A stretch of DNA of 64,000 bases from Craterostigma plantagineum (Eukaryota; Streptophyta; Magnoliopsida; Lamiales; Linderniaceae), in contig JAPQWV010001425.1 in NCBI GenBank assembly GCA_027422505.1, forward strand, positions 24,713 through 88,712, written 5' to 3'. The notes beneath the pieces were generated by a model. It was given only the letters and a program-made list of their open reading frames with translations. It ran no database searches and was not told the DNA's origin. Of the stretch, positions 23,759-37,994 are shown piece by piece. Position 1 is the first letter of the stretch; every line of letters starts with the position of its first letter. Made by a program: the position numbers and the translations under genes.

Positions 23759-24900
23759 TGTTAGGATCGGTTTACGCGTTTAGAGGGGGGGTGAATAAAC
23801 GCTTGACGCCTTTTTCGGTACTTAACCGGTTAAGGTTAATACCGGTGCTTGATTTTTCTCTTTGTGTTATTTGCGGAAGCTTGTAGATCGGTTCTGATTC
23901 AGAAACCGATAATCTGTGCGTAGTGTTAGTGTGTGTGAAAGACAATACCAGTTTGTTTCTGGAAGTTCGGAGTTGAATCTCCTACGTCTCCCCTTCTTCC
24001 TCGTGAGGAAGGTTCACTAGACTTCAGTTATACACTCGCAGTACAACCTACCCGGCTGCCCTCAGCCTTATCTAGTGAATCCTAGGCAGTCGTAAAATAC
24101 AATCCACCTACTTCAACAGCTTTTTACAGTCCGTCGGAATAACAATAGCTCACTTACTTAACCTGACCGGTTATCGTACAGTGAGGACAACACTTTCTAA
24201 ATTTCTCGCTTTGTTCTTGACTTTCGTCTGATTGATTTCTCGTGGTTGTGTTGTTGGCTTCCTCAGTGTTTCTTCTATGATATATATACTTGTTTGTTGA
24301 TGAAGAAGACCGTTGTGAAATAGCTCCAAGTGCTGAGCTGTGCATTAAATGCACTTTCCCAAAATGGGTACTGTCCGGTCTTGGCAGCAGTTTATACTGT
24401 CTCAATTGCTTTTTCCATTTTAAGCTTGGCTTGACTTCGACCTGACTTCCTATGGCAGCCTTGCATTAAAGATTTCGACAGTGGGTTTCATTATCCCGCC
24501 TTGAGTAAATTTGAATCTTTGTACACGTGGCATGCTTGATGACAGAACTCCGGTCTTCGTACTTTATCGATTCGGTATCTGAGTTCTGATCCTGGCTCCC
24601 GCCCTGTCAAGTATGTCTATGCATACTGTCCGGTTTTAGGCACGCTTCTCCTAACAGTCAGTTCTTGTGTTCTTTTTAACTGATGTCCGGTCTCCTGCGC
24701 ATTTGTAATCTGCTGATTGACATCCGGTCCTTTAATCTTCTTCAAACTGGTATCCTTAACCAGGCTTGAGCAGTTTCCTCCAGACTGATTATCTGGTCTT
24801 TTAATCTTCGGTCTTATGTTCTTCTGACCGGTATTCTTAATCAAGTTTGGACAATCACCAAAACTGTTTAATCTGAATTCTTGATTCACGATTCCTAACA
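23759..24900 (-). repeat. 5' LTR of gag-only element
   Basis: 1,142 bp, nearly identical to 18089-19230. It is followed by the right copy of the GAAAG target duplication. Confidence 0.95.
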
Positions 24901-24905
24901 GAAAG

Positions 24906-26215
24906 TATGGTTATCTCCACCCTTGGTCAGATCGCCCTAACATATGGTGACAAGTGTGTAATAATAGCTACTTTTTAAGAAGAAAAAAACTAAGATTCTG
25001 AGAATCAAAGCGTGACGTATTAATGTCTATTAGAAAATTACATATGCATATCTTTATTAGTGGGAACATGGCAATGAAATTCTATATCTTGCATTGTAAA
25101 AAAAAAATGAAAAATGATAGGCGAGTTTATAGGTTTGAATTAGAAGCTCGACTAGTTTGGATCTAATCAAATGATTTTTCGTTACATATTCTTTATCTGG
25201 TAGTTGTATGAAATTGTGTTTACTTAGCATAAATGCCTTGTACTTTCCATGGACTCACATCTCAATAACAATTAACAATATAGAAATTAGAATATATATC
25301 TACCCGATCGACGATTAAAATTCCAAATATGTTCTTTCGTCCAATGTAGATCGAATCTGCTCGAAGGGGTTTTCTTGTCAAATCATAAATTTTGTTCGCT
25401 GAGGTCAAAGTACCATAAAAAAAATTGTTGGAGGATATATTTGTTCATATTTTGTTTGATCCATTTAGGTTAAAAATGCAGCCCTGGTTATTATTCCTGT
25501 GTCTGTCAGCTCAGTTGTCACATTCAAATATAGTATCGTTTTTGGCCCCCTCTCAATCTATCTATATATTTAATTATCTATCTATCTAATCTATCTCTAT
25601 GTGTTGTATATATATTTATATTCTATATCTCATTATAATACCGGCCCATTATATATTTCTCTATCTCTAGATATTCCGTTGAAGACGAACGCCTCTAAAG
25701 TTCTCTATATCTTCTCTAAACCTAAGTATCTCTACATCTGAAAGATACAATATCACTATATACATGATATGATTCCCACAGATGATAAAAGAAATTTAGT
25801 ATTGCCCAACAAAATTTAAGAATATCAGTCAAAAGCTTCAAAACTTTCAAGAGTCAACAATGTAGCCCTGCTAGTCTTCGGTTAGCAATCTACAACCAAT
25901 AATAATTCAACATGTTTCAAACTTATGAAAATTAATTAATATTCTCACATGTTCCCACATACCAAAAATCATTAAATAACCCCAACTTATTAACGCTTAC
26001 TAGGTCATCGCCCCTTGACAATAGAAAACAGTTGTCTTGTAATATTGTAAATTGCTAGTTGCTGCCACTATTTTTGTCTGCTTCTTAACACTCAACATAG
26101 TATTTAAAGACTGTGACTGCTTTAAATGTACCTTCGATCGATCGAAAAAGTTGATTTGACGAAGAAGAAGCACACATAAAGAGAGAAACCACAAAAAGAA
26201 AATTAAAAATAGAAA
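24906..26215. other. intergenic, upstream of second MYB
   Basis: AT-rich with TCTA/TATC simple repeats near 25555-25680. Probable MYB promoter towards 26215. No gene recognised. Confidence 0.55.
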
Positions 26216-27003
26216 ATGGTGAAGACGCCTCACATCGACAGCAATGGAATTCAAAGAGGCGCATGGAGTACAGACGAGGACGAGAAACTAATGGCTCTTG
26301 TCCGAATATATGGGCCTAAGAATTGGCCTTTCGTTGCCAAGTCTTCTGGTAAGAATCTTCAGGATAATAATCTCGTTCTAAGTTTCCATCATAATCATAA
26401 CAAAAAAGGGGAAATATTGAGATACAGTGATGATAACACAGTTCTGTGTACAGTGATGATAAAGACCTAGTTTTCACTGCTCTCGATATATGATAATTGT
26501 GTGCTCAAACCAGTACTAATTATTCAGGATTGTCAAGATGTCCTAAGAGTTGTAGATTACGGTGGATTAACTACCTTAATCCTAACATCAGAAGAAGTGA
26601 ATTCACCAAGCAAGAACGCGATCGTATCATTGCATTGCACGGCCAACATGGAAGCAAGTATGAAATCAGTATTAACTCGCTCGTAGCACCCCCGATCATA
26701 TATGAATGTTAAAACCCTAATTATGTGAAAACTCTTTCATTTAGGTGGTCTACCATTGCCTCTTATTTCAAGGGAAGAACTGATAACGACATTAAGAATT
26801 ACTACAACGGTCACATAAAGAAAAGGGTTCGGACAAAGGTCACTGCTAAAAATAAGGCGATCAATAAGTACGACGATTTCAAGGCAATGTTGAACGATCT
26901 CATAACTGAGAGCTTTACTTCAATTTCGACGATGGGCTCTTTTGATTCAGCTAACGTTGTCGAGGGAGCTCAAGAAAATGGAAAAAACGACACTTTAAAT
27001 ATC

Positions 27004-27051
<48 letters not shown>

Positions 27052-27225
27052 TGTTACGACAGCAGCTTGGATATATTATGGGCTGAGATTTTAAATGATG
27101 CAGATGATGATTATGATTTTGGAATTTCTGCGGTGGAGAGGGAGAGAATGATGAGTTCAAAGGGCGAAGTTGTTGGGGATGATTTTGATTTGTTGGATAG
27201 TTTTTTTCCTGAATTCGTTGAATAG
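26216..27225 (+). CDS. atypical R2R3-MYB transcription factor
   Basis: Exons 26216-26348, 26528-26657 (the standard 130-nt exon) and 26745-27225 encode 247 residues with consistent phases. R2: QRGAWSTDEDEKLMALV, GPKNWPFVA, CPKSCRLRWINYLNPN. R3: [45 protein letters not shown]. The last R3 tryptophan of the usual NYWN is Tyr here. The cysteine region reads SRCPKSCRLRW. After R3 there is an Asn run of about 15 residues from an (AAT)n tract, then an acidic C-terminus (DDDYDF, DDFDLLDSFFPEF) suited to transactivation. The divergence resembles rapidly evolving, reproduction- or stress-linked MYBs, but no subgroup is assigned. Confidence 0.88.
27007..27051 (+). repeat. (AAT)n microsatellite coding poly-Asn
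   Basis: About 15 AAT units inside exon 3 of the MYB. The minus-strand poly-Tyr frame over it is an artefact. Confidence 0.9.
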
Positions 27226-28699
27226 ATTTTAATATTGTTGATATTAACTTCATGAATAAAATAAAAAATAGAAAATCTATCAACAGATCGGGGCAGCACC
27301 TTGATTGAATTGACATCTCATAGTTTATCTTTTTTATCAGAGCTATGTGATTATATGATTTATCTTTAGGCAATCACATTTCATTGGAGACGAGATAAAA
27401 TCTTTTAATCTGAGTATGGCCCTGATATAATCCTTCCCAAGTTGGTTCATATATAAATCTAGACAATTATTGAAGGCGGCGGAACAGTTTCACTAAAATA
27501 ACAGAAATATTTTTTTGATGGAGTTTCATTGCCATAAAAGAATTCCATGATTTCAATTGATTTTTATCGAAACGACTCACTCTGCATGTAATCATTTCTA
27601 ACTTCGCCCAATTATTGTCCATGTATTTTAATTAAAATAATAATATACTACAGACCAAAGCCAAGACTTCAATTAATCCATAATGTGATGTGAATATGTC
27701 ATTAAAGAAAGAAGTCAACTCGAATATTATTCGGTAAAAGTGAGTGGTGGGAACTCTCATGTGTTTACACACTAACGACTAACGAGTAACGATTTCATTA
27801 TTAAGGGAGGTCTCATCTCATTCATTTTGTCCTTATTACAAGAAGTGACGATGCTCTCTTACATGTAAAGTTTGAACATTCAGACAACTTTGACGATCAT
27901 ACATACAATCTTGATTTTTTCTTCCTCTCCTTTCAGAATCCTAATGTTTGTTTAATCTTTCGACAAAATGGGTATAAGTGTCGACGGAGATATGATGTCA
28001 CAAGGAGACCAAAGAAAATAATTCTAACTTAATTAATTTAGTTTAGTTTAATTTTTGGGGTTTAGTTATCCGAATTTTATTAAGCCAAAAGCAACTAATT
28101 AGACTCAACCGCCTGATGGAATGCCTAGGCCTAGGACTGCAATTCACTCATCGAATTAACGAAAAATAATGCATGTATTGTTTTGTTATATATCATTATC
28201 ATGTATGGCCCTTAATTTTTTTTTCTTATCTAAATTTAGGCGTGGATTTATTAAATAGATGGATAGTCATGGTGTATAAATTGTATCGATTACCCAATTG
28301 GGTATAATTCAATTTAAATTTCGACATGTGGTATTCCTACACAATAAACACCCCGCCTAATTATGTACAATTAAATTTATATACGATGCCATTTAATAAT
28401 TGGAGTTGGATTATAACCGATTCGGTATTTAAGCCAACCTCGGATCCTATTTCTTTAAGTATTGGCTACTTTAGGTAAAAAAAAAAAATTTGTTTAACAC
28501 GTATATTGTAGTAAAATCAAATGTCAAAAATAGTAAAGGAATTATAATTCTGCCAATTTTTTTTGTGTGCAAAAATTACTTACTAGAAATAGAAAGGAAA
28601 AAAACGAATCAACCGACTCGACTTGGGGACTTCATTTCGGCCATCGCCAGTTCGTCGCGAGCTTTGCTCCTCTCACATAATCTTGTCTGCGAATCGAAA
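27226..28699. other. intergenic, MYB 3' flank and NDUFS8 promoter
   Basis: AT-rich with no coding sequence recognised. The CT-rich 5' leader of the next gene begins near 28610. Confidence 0.55.
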
Positions 28700-30647
<1,948 letters not shown>

Positions 30648-33071
30648 TAAACGTTTGAGAGTGTTTCAATTTTTACCAAAAAATTGAGCTTGTTTTGTGT
30701 TCTGTATTATCTTTTTTTTTTTCAGAACTTCATTAGTAAACCATAAAGCTGCTGTCTGCATTCTTTATGAATCATGGGTTCTGTAGAAAGAAAGCTCTTC
30801 AGCTCATCTTGAACAGAGACTGATGTTTTCGAACATTTCAATAATGTATTTTTAGAAACATAGGAAAATGCCCAAAAAAAGAAGAGAATCGAGTCATTTG
30901 TTATTCATGGACATCGGGTTCTATATCTATCACTTGGGCCATGCAATCTTTCGTGGAATGGAATATTTAGAAATCATACGTTTCCATAACCTTGTACGCC
31001 TATAGATATAAAATGAAAATTCTTTGAACTCGAATACAGATAGATATGTACGTAGGGTTTTCGTCGTTTCTCAACAATTTGGTATACAAGAATTTCCGAA
31101 AAGGAAAAAAATGGAATAACACATTACGTAACTTCACTACGTTCATTCAATTCTTATCTAGGATTTACTCCTTTTTCTTTTAGTTGTTGTCCCAATACTT
31201 GGAATCATATATTCTTATCATTTAAGAATTCATGCCACGTCTACATTGATATCATCTCAATCATTTTCCTAGTTTTTTTCCCCTGCTTAGAATGTATCAA
31301 CCAGTTAAATTCATTATTAAGGTACACATTGGAAAGAATATTTCCCGAAAATAGGCAAAATAAGAAGAAAAAAAAAAAGAAAGAAAAAGGAAAACAAAGT
31401 GAAAAAATGTAAGGGAATAAAAGCGTTCAACTTGTTAGAAGGACCGCACTATAATATTCGACCCTTAAGATTCACATACGGTTAATTTCAAGGATGTATA
31501 AAGATTCACATACTGTTGGAACAATATAAATAAAGATTAAATAATTAAGCACACTATATGATCATGGGTTGATAACTTGTATTTAGGCAATATAACCTAA
31601 ATAATGAAAAGCAATAGTTCAACTACTAACTTAATATTGTGGACATCCACTTATTCGCAGGTATTTTTAGCTTACATCAATTGATAAATAATTCATGGAT
31701 ATTTGCAATAATAAACACATTTAAGGAGAAGATAGTCCTGGCTTCTTCATCTTGTACCAATTCTTGAAAATTGTAGTTCCGCTTTCCTATTCTACGTATT
31801 CTTTTGAAAAGGGGACGTGTAGTATCTTTCAACTAATCATTGGAATCGAATTTGTAATAAACCATATATGATTGGGTGGAACTTAAAAAAGCTGCGCGTA
31901 GCTTTCTATATTGGTTTCCTAATGTGTTCCATCCACAATTGTTTTTAAGGTAATAATTTACATGATTTGATGACGAGCTTATTAAGCTAATCTCATTTTA
32001 TCGTTTTATTTTCTGTTCTTTTTTTATTCATCTTGTTCTTTAGGGTTTAGAAATAGCGCATTTGAGACAGATCCTCATGATAAAAGTTCCATACAAAACT
32101 AACGTCTAGCAATAGATGAAATAACAAATTACCTCGTATGACAAGTTTCATCACAGTAACAGATTGACAAGAAAAGAAACTAAATAATTCAGAAAAAGAA
32201 GGAAATTTTTAATTCCCCCACTGTATTAAACCTTTTCCTCGAAACAGATATAAAACATTAGCAATATGTCCAAGACTTGGAAGCTCATGTTCATCTTTTT
32301 TCTGAACTACAAGACTAACTAAATCATTGTACGGCAAACGACAGCTATTAGGTTCTTTCTTGTAATGATGTTAAGGACAGATATAAAAGCCAATCAACAA
32401 AATTATATCCTCTGAAGTCTAGGAAGAAATATATTAAAATAAATAAATCTTTAGTTAGGGCTTTTGTCGCAATATCTTTTATGCAAACATATTCGTTATT
32501 ACCTAATCTCACATATTAGTGTCGGCACTTCAACTGATTAAAGAGAAGGAAAAAGATAGCTATATGCTAACTCCAATCATGTGAATGACAAGATAACATC
32601 GCATACTAAAGATGGAATTCCTATATGTACCATACAAACAGATTGTGTTTGTACAATTCTCTCTATAAATATATTAACTCATGATCTTAAACTTAAAAGT
32701 ATATCATAATAAGATTATCATTAGATTCTCAACTCTCGTATACCTCAATTTGACACAAAAGATCTCTCGAGAATTTAAATAAAAAAGATATTCTCCCCAA
32801 AATTATCTCTTTGCTTCTTCTTCCATCTTACATGAAGAGCACAGTTGTGGTTCTTGAGCAGACAAATCACTGAAATTCCCTAAAAAATTTATCTAACTTC
32901 ATAGAACAGCTGTCATGACCCCACATAAACTCATCTCCCACTAATCCCTTCGAACTCATTGGAGCCTATAAATAAGCACCATTTTTTTCCCACACACCAT
33001 CATCACTTCATACATAGATAGCTAACACTTCCAAATTTATTTATTTTTTCTTTAAAATCATTACATATATA
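30648..33071. other. intergenic, NDUFS8 3' flank to RL promoter
   Basis: AT-rich with many short A/T runs. No ORF, RNA gene or element is supported. The last ~150 bp contain a TATAAATA-like box (near 32967) preceding the RL gene. Confidence 0.55.
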
Positions 33072-33323
33072 ATGGCGTCTTCGTCTATGAGCCGTGGCTC
33101 GGGCAGTGGCCTATGGTCGGCTCAGGAGAATAAGGCCTTCGAACGAGCGCTGGCTATCTATGATAGGGACACACCTGACCGTTGGGTCAATGTGGCTCGA
33201 GCCATGGGCAACGGTCGAACCGCCGAAGAGGTGAAGAGGCGCTATGAGATGCTCGTCGAGGATGTGAAACAAATTGAAAGGGGCCTTGTCCCTTTTCCAA
33301 ACTATATTAACGCCGAAAGATGA
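33072..33323 (+). CDS. RADIALIS-like single-MYB/SANT protein
   Basis: 83 codons. The single MYB-like domain ([51 protein letters not shown]) followed by PFPNY is the RADIALIS/RL signature. These small nuclear proteins compete with MYB partners (DRIF/DIV) in floral asymmetry and development. The start [13 protein letters not shown] fits the family. The frame ends after [10 protein letters not shown], close to the usual RL end. A donor at 33360 and acceptor at 33868 suggest a 3' UTR intron (or an alternative terminal exon), as RL genes have an intron near the end of the coding region. Confidence 0.92.
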   Translation: MASSSMSRGSGSGLWSAQENKAFERALAIYDRDTPDRWVNVARAMGNGRTAEEVKRRYEMLVEDVKQIERGLVPFPNYINAER

Positions 33324-35234
33324 AAAAAAGTTATGAAGATTATTATATGTTATGAGAAGGTAAGGTGTTTTTTTTTGGTAATGAAAAATCGGTGTCAACT
33401 CAACCTAGGACAAAACAATTAATTAATGAGGGTTTGTGCACGTGGGCTATATATGTGTGCATGGATGATATTAGTGTAGTACGTAGAGTTTGAAGTAATA
33501 CAAACGTTTCAAGGGAAATGATTGGTAAGTTTCTATAGCGTAATCGTCATAACAATAAATGCTAGACATAAATTGGAAATAATTCTTCAGTTGTTTCCAC
33601 ACATTTAGGAGATCTTTTTCTTTTTTTCTCTTTAAATTTTCAAAGGATGTATAGGCACACGTAGTTATTAAACCACCCACACGTTCAAGATTTTATTTTA
33701 TCTTCTTTATTTTTGGGAATATTGTTCTGATCTTGCATGAATAACTTTAATGCATGAGTTTTGTGAATGTATTATATGTATGTGTGTGTTTTTTGGATTT
33801 CGATTAATATGCTTTCCTGTTAGTTAATTTTGAATCTTGAATTAACAACATTCTTTTTCTTGGTGCAGAAAAGGAATAAAGTGTGTAGTACAAATGGTGC
33901 AGCGCAAATCAAGAATAAACGAGGCATATATGCATAATATAAGTTCTATTTCTTTTTATTATCAGCAGTAATTAATATCGCAGAATCACATAAATCGGGT
34001 GATTCTTAACGTTGATAAAGCTGTCTTTATGGTTGCAAAAGAAGTTATAATGTTATTAATTTTAAATCGATAATAATATATGTATCATCGTGGATGACGC
34101 ATTAGTTGAATTACTATTTGACTTAATGCATTATGTGTGGAAGAAATCTCTTTTACATCCTAGTAAAGCTTCGACATATAGAAAATAATATTAAATATTT
34201 TTGAAGAAAACATTTGTTCGTTACTGGAAATCCGATCGCCTTTATCCGATGGAAATAAAGATATTACACGATATAGTGCCATATCATTATTCATTCTAAT
34301 CTTAAATTTCAATGTTACTTCACTTCAAAGTACGATATGTGATGCTCTCACACTATAGATAGAACCACAAAGACTCCATTATTAATAGTAAATGAATGAT
34401 ATTACTTTAAATAGTATCAACAACTGATATATGATACTCTGATCTCATATCAAACATGAAGTCCAAATTATGGTCCACACATGGTATATCCTTTAGGATC
34501 CCTACGCCAAATTACACGTATTCATTCATTGCAGACATCAAATTTGAAAGTTTGCAGCCACATGGTACATGACTGAAACTGAATATTCATCCTATTAAAG
34601 TTAAAACCAAAGTTAAAAGTTTGTTGGGAGAAAAAGGTTAAGTCCAAAGTGGTTTCTTTCCGCAACTCCTTTTCTTCTCAAATCAAACCGAAAACGACCT
34701 GAGATTATATACCTCTCTTTTGATGCTCTACAATATGTTCATCTTTTTTTTTTTCGAATGTTTTCGTGGGCTTTTCGCCTATTATCTTATAAAAAGTGTA
34801 TCAACGATTGTACGACCTTAATATACGAAGCACAACGTATGCATGCCTTTGCCTAAGATGATCGAATATTTTATTCCAAAATTTAACGGTTCTGTCTTTC
34901 TTTTTTTTTTTTGTTTCGCGCTTTATTTTCGAATTGAGTTTTGAGATATTCAATTCGACGTTCAGCGTAAGATGATATTAGAAATCGAGGGGTCCTTCCT
35001 AAAACCAATTGGCATAGGAAGATAAAACATCTTATATATATAGCGGCTCGAAGAGCTTGAATTAGTCGACGTGGGATAAAACCCACTTTTTATAATCTCA
35101 ACAGATGATAATGCTTCATATGAAAGAAAACTCTGCTCTGATTATTCTTATTATTGCTGAAGTAGAAAGAAGAGCAGCAGAAGTCCGATTATTCTCATCG
35201 TAAGCGCAAAAAAAAAGGGTTCGACTCTTTCCCA
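33324..35234. other. RL 3' UTR/intron and intergenic to AGPL
   Basis: 33360-33868 looks like a GT-AG intron in the RL 3' UTR. The rest is AT-rich without a recognised gene. Confidence 0.5.
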
Positions 35235-37994
35235 TCAAATGACCGTGCCGTCCCTGATTATCGCCTTCTCAGTTATTACGGTAATCCCCGAACGGATATA
35301 AAACCCTTCTTCTGCTCTATCAGCTTCTTCGACGCCCTGTTTTTTTTTTTTAAACAAAGAAATCGAATCGTTACATTGCATTTTTTTCTTGTTTACTATC
35401 AATGGCTTACTTACGTCTTTGTTCATGATGACGACGTCTTTTCCTATCCTTGCATTCTTATCGATAATGCAGTTCCTAGACGAATAAGAAAAAAACCCAA
35501 AAATAAGCGTAAGCATCGTCCTATTACGAATCACAAAAACGTCGTACGTGCGAATAATTAGTTAAATTCAGCGCAACCTTATTTTCGTGTTTTCTCCGAT
35601 CCCCATTGGAACTTTCCCTTGTGCGAGGAGAGAGGCGATCTCAGATTCCGTTTGGTAATAGTCAGCTCCCATCATTAAGGTGTCCTATTTACCAATTGCC
35701 AGAAAAAAGAAAAATAAATAATTTTTTTTTCTCGTCGAAGAGAAAATTGTGAAATATTTCTTGCTTAAACCTTAAGTTCGACGCCAGAGTCTAAGCGAGA
35801 GCGTTCGCCTACGATCGAGTGTTCGACTACGCATTCTCTGAGGAAACAGCCGTGTGAGATTATTGCGTCTTTAATCTGAAAAATAGAAAAAAAAAATCAT
35901 TAGGGCGGTCGATTATTTTAGTGAGAGTACTACGGAAAAAAAATAATTACTTTGCAGTTGTCGATTTTGGTCGGCGGTAGGAACCGAGGAGACGTGTAAA
36001 ATGGAGTTTTCGGGTCGTAAAATTCAAACTTCGGAGACTGTTATTACAGCGCAAGAGAACGACGAATTAATGTAAGAAATTTTTTTTGAAGAACTATGGA
36101 GTTTGAGGCGAAACTAAGTGTATACCACGTCTGTGAGAGCCAAATTTGCGTCGTAGAACGATTTAATCGTTCCAATATCTTCCCAGTAGTCTCTGAATAT
36201 ATAAGCCTGCAAAAAAAAAAAAAAGAATTCACCATGAAATTAGCTAAAGAGATCAAAATTGCTGCAATTAAATGTAAAAAACTTTACCTGCACATTTTGC
36301 TCCTTCACTGCAGCAGGAATTATTTCAGAGCCGAAATCGTTTGAAGTAGGGTAGCGCCTTTTCAGGAGATTCAGTAAAACGTCGGTCCTAAATGCGTAAA
36401 CTCCCATGGAAGCAATGTAAGGAGTCTCTGAAGCTTCTTCACGAGACAGTCCTATGATCGAGGTATCTGCTTGCTGTAAGAATTTAGAAGAAAAAAAAAT
36501 AAAATCATTAGTTGTATAAAGAAGCTTTTTGTGAGAATTAATAGCATACCATTGCTTTCTTATCGGCCCTTTAGGCTTTTCGGCGAATTGAGTGATTCTA
36601 CCTCTGCTGTCGATCTTCACCAAGCCAAACTCCGAAGCTCGGCTGATGATATAATTTAGCAATGCGAGCTAAGTAGGTTAGATTTGACCGAGAAATGATT
36701 CAAGAAAAAAAAAAAAAGAAAAGAAGAGAAAGAAAAACCTTTCTCCAACTGGGGCACACGAGAGAGTGAGATCAGCGTTCCTATCGACGTGGTTCTGTCA
36801 GGCGTAAGAAATGGAGCTTTTTAAGAATTCCTTAGATTATGTGATGAAATAAAAAAAGAAATGTTTCTGAGATCATATATGCCTGAACAAAGTCCATGTA
36901 ATCCATCCTATAAAGATGATCGCCCGAGAGAATCAATACGTTGTCGATATGTTTCGCCTTTGCGTCCTGTAATAAATCAGTCAAAACCCACCTCACATAT
37001 TGCAATAGCAGAATCCAAATAAATATATTTGAAGCTTACGATTAAAAAAAAAAAAGAAAAAGAAGTTCACCTCGAAAAGCCATATGAACTGCCTAACAGC
37101 ATCAGCTGTTCCTTGGAACCATTGTTTCCCAGTTGCAGTTTGGGTAGCAGCCAAAACCTATAAAGCAGAACCTAAATTACCCTCTCGACACGATAACTTT
37201 TGGGACTTCTCGTATATCTAAACAACGTAAAGATCAAATCTTTTTGCCACCCCTAATTATCAAAGTTACCGAATTGTCCTAACCTCAACGTATCCATCCC
37301 CAAAGCTCAGACCGTTCCCAGTATAAGTGCGGGAAATATGTCGATTGAGAGAAGCAGAATTGAACTGAGTCAAGACAAAGATCTTATTGATGCCACAGTT
37401 AATGCAGTTGCTCATCGGTATGTCGATTAGCCTATAGCACCCGCCCACTGGCACCTGAATTTTTTTCGGTTTTTTCACACAACAAAGTCAAGTATATCCA
37501 AATAAGCCCTCTTTCCATATACAATCCATCAGACAACAATTCGAAACAGTTTTTTCTTACGGCTGGCGTTGCAGCCCTGCTTGTAAGGGGAAAAAGCTGC
37601 GCCCCAGCCCCTCCACCGAGTATTATCGCAGCTACATTGTTAGGGTTTGCTCTTCGCCTATCGATCGCTGGAGCATTCACTGTCTGAAAAATAAACAATA
37701 GATCCCTCGCAAGATCGTTAACACGAAGAAGGAAATCAAGAAACGAACGATTTGGGGGAAGTAATTTACAAGGGTTTCTTTGCCGTTCTCTCTGGTGAGG
37801 ACAGAGTAAGCAATCCCAGGCTTGGTTCTACTCCCTTTCTTCTTCTGATGGTCGAAGCAGAAACTTCTGCCCGAGAAATTACAGCTGCCCAAGAACGCAT
37901 TTTTTTGCAAATTCGCGGCAAAAGCATTGTTCTTGCGCGCACTTGACAGGTGGGCCGTGGATCTAAGGGTCACACTCACACAGCAAGTATCCAT
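35235..37994 (-). CDS. glucose-1-phosphate adenylyltransferase large subunit (APL3-like), plastidial
   Basis: Fourteen exons: 37770-37994, 37561-37683, 37284-37454, 37071-37157, 36883-36966, 36739-36794, 36550-36642, 36288-36473, 36129-36206, 35951-36037, 35771-35875, 35578-35684, 35415-35475, 35235-35336; about 521 residues. The regulatory subunit of AGPase makes ADP-glucose for starch. MDTCC..., a Ser-rich transit peptide, [77 protein letters not shown] and [16 protein letters not shown] motifs are present. The start at MDTCC is preferred over an in-frame Met 12 nt upstream because APL3 starts MDSCC. Intron 5 has a GC donor (CAG/GCATAT). Exon 7 lacks one base near 36565-36568 (coding GGGCCGATAAG), which breaks the frame; all other phases agree. 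Confidence 0.92.

Larger units (their letters stand above)
18089..24900 (-). mobile_element. complete gag-only LTR retrotransposon (Copia, Sirevirus-like, TR-GAG type)
   Basis: A 6,812-bp element with two 1,142-bp LTRs (TGTTAG...CTAACA), a perfect 5-bp duplication (GAAAG), a tRNA-iMet PBS at 23745-23756 and a PPT at 19232-19245, read on the minus strand. The LTRs differ at only one base by eye (18558 G versus 24228 C), so the insertion is very recent. The internal 4.5 kb encodes a Gag-like protein and one further unknown ORF. No protease, integrase, RT or RNase H is recognisable, so movement would need an autonomous partner. A long Gag with a coiled coil and more than one PPT-like tract are known Sirevirus features. 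The LTRs and interior are rich in CCGGT. Confidence 0.92.

Noticed and set aside
26951..27373. Minus-strand ORF with a poly-Tyr run
   Set aside because: It is the complement of the (AAT)n coding repeat in the MYB exon.
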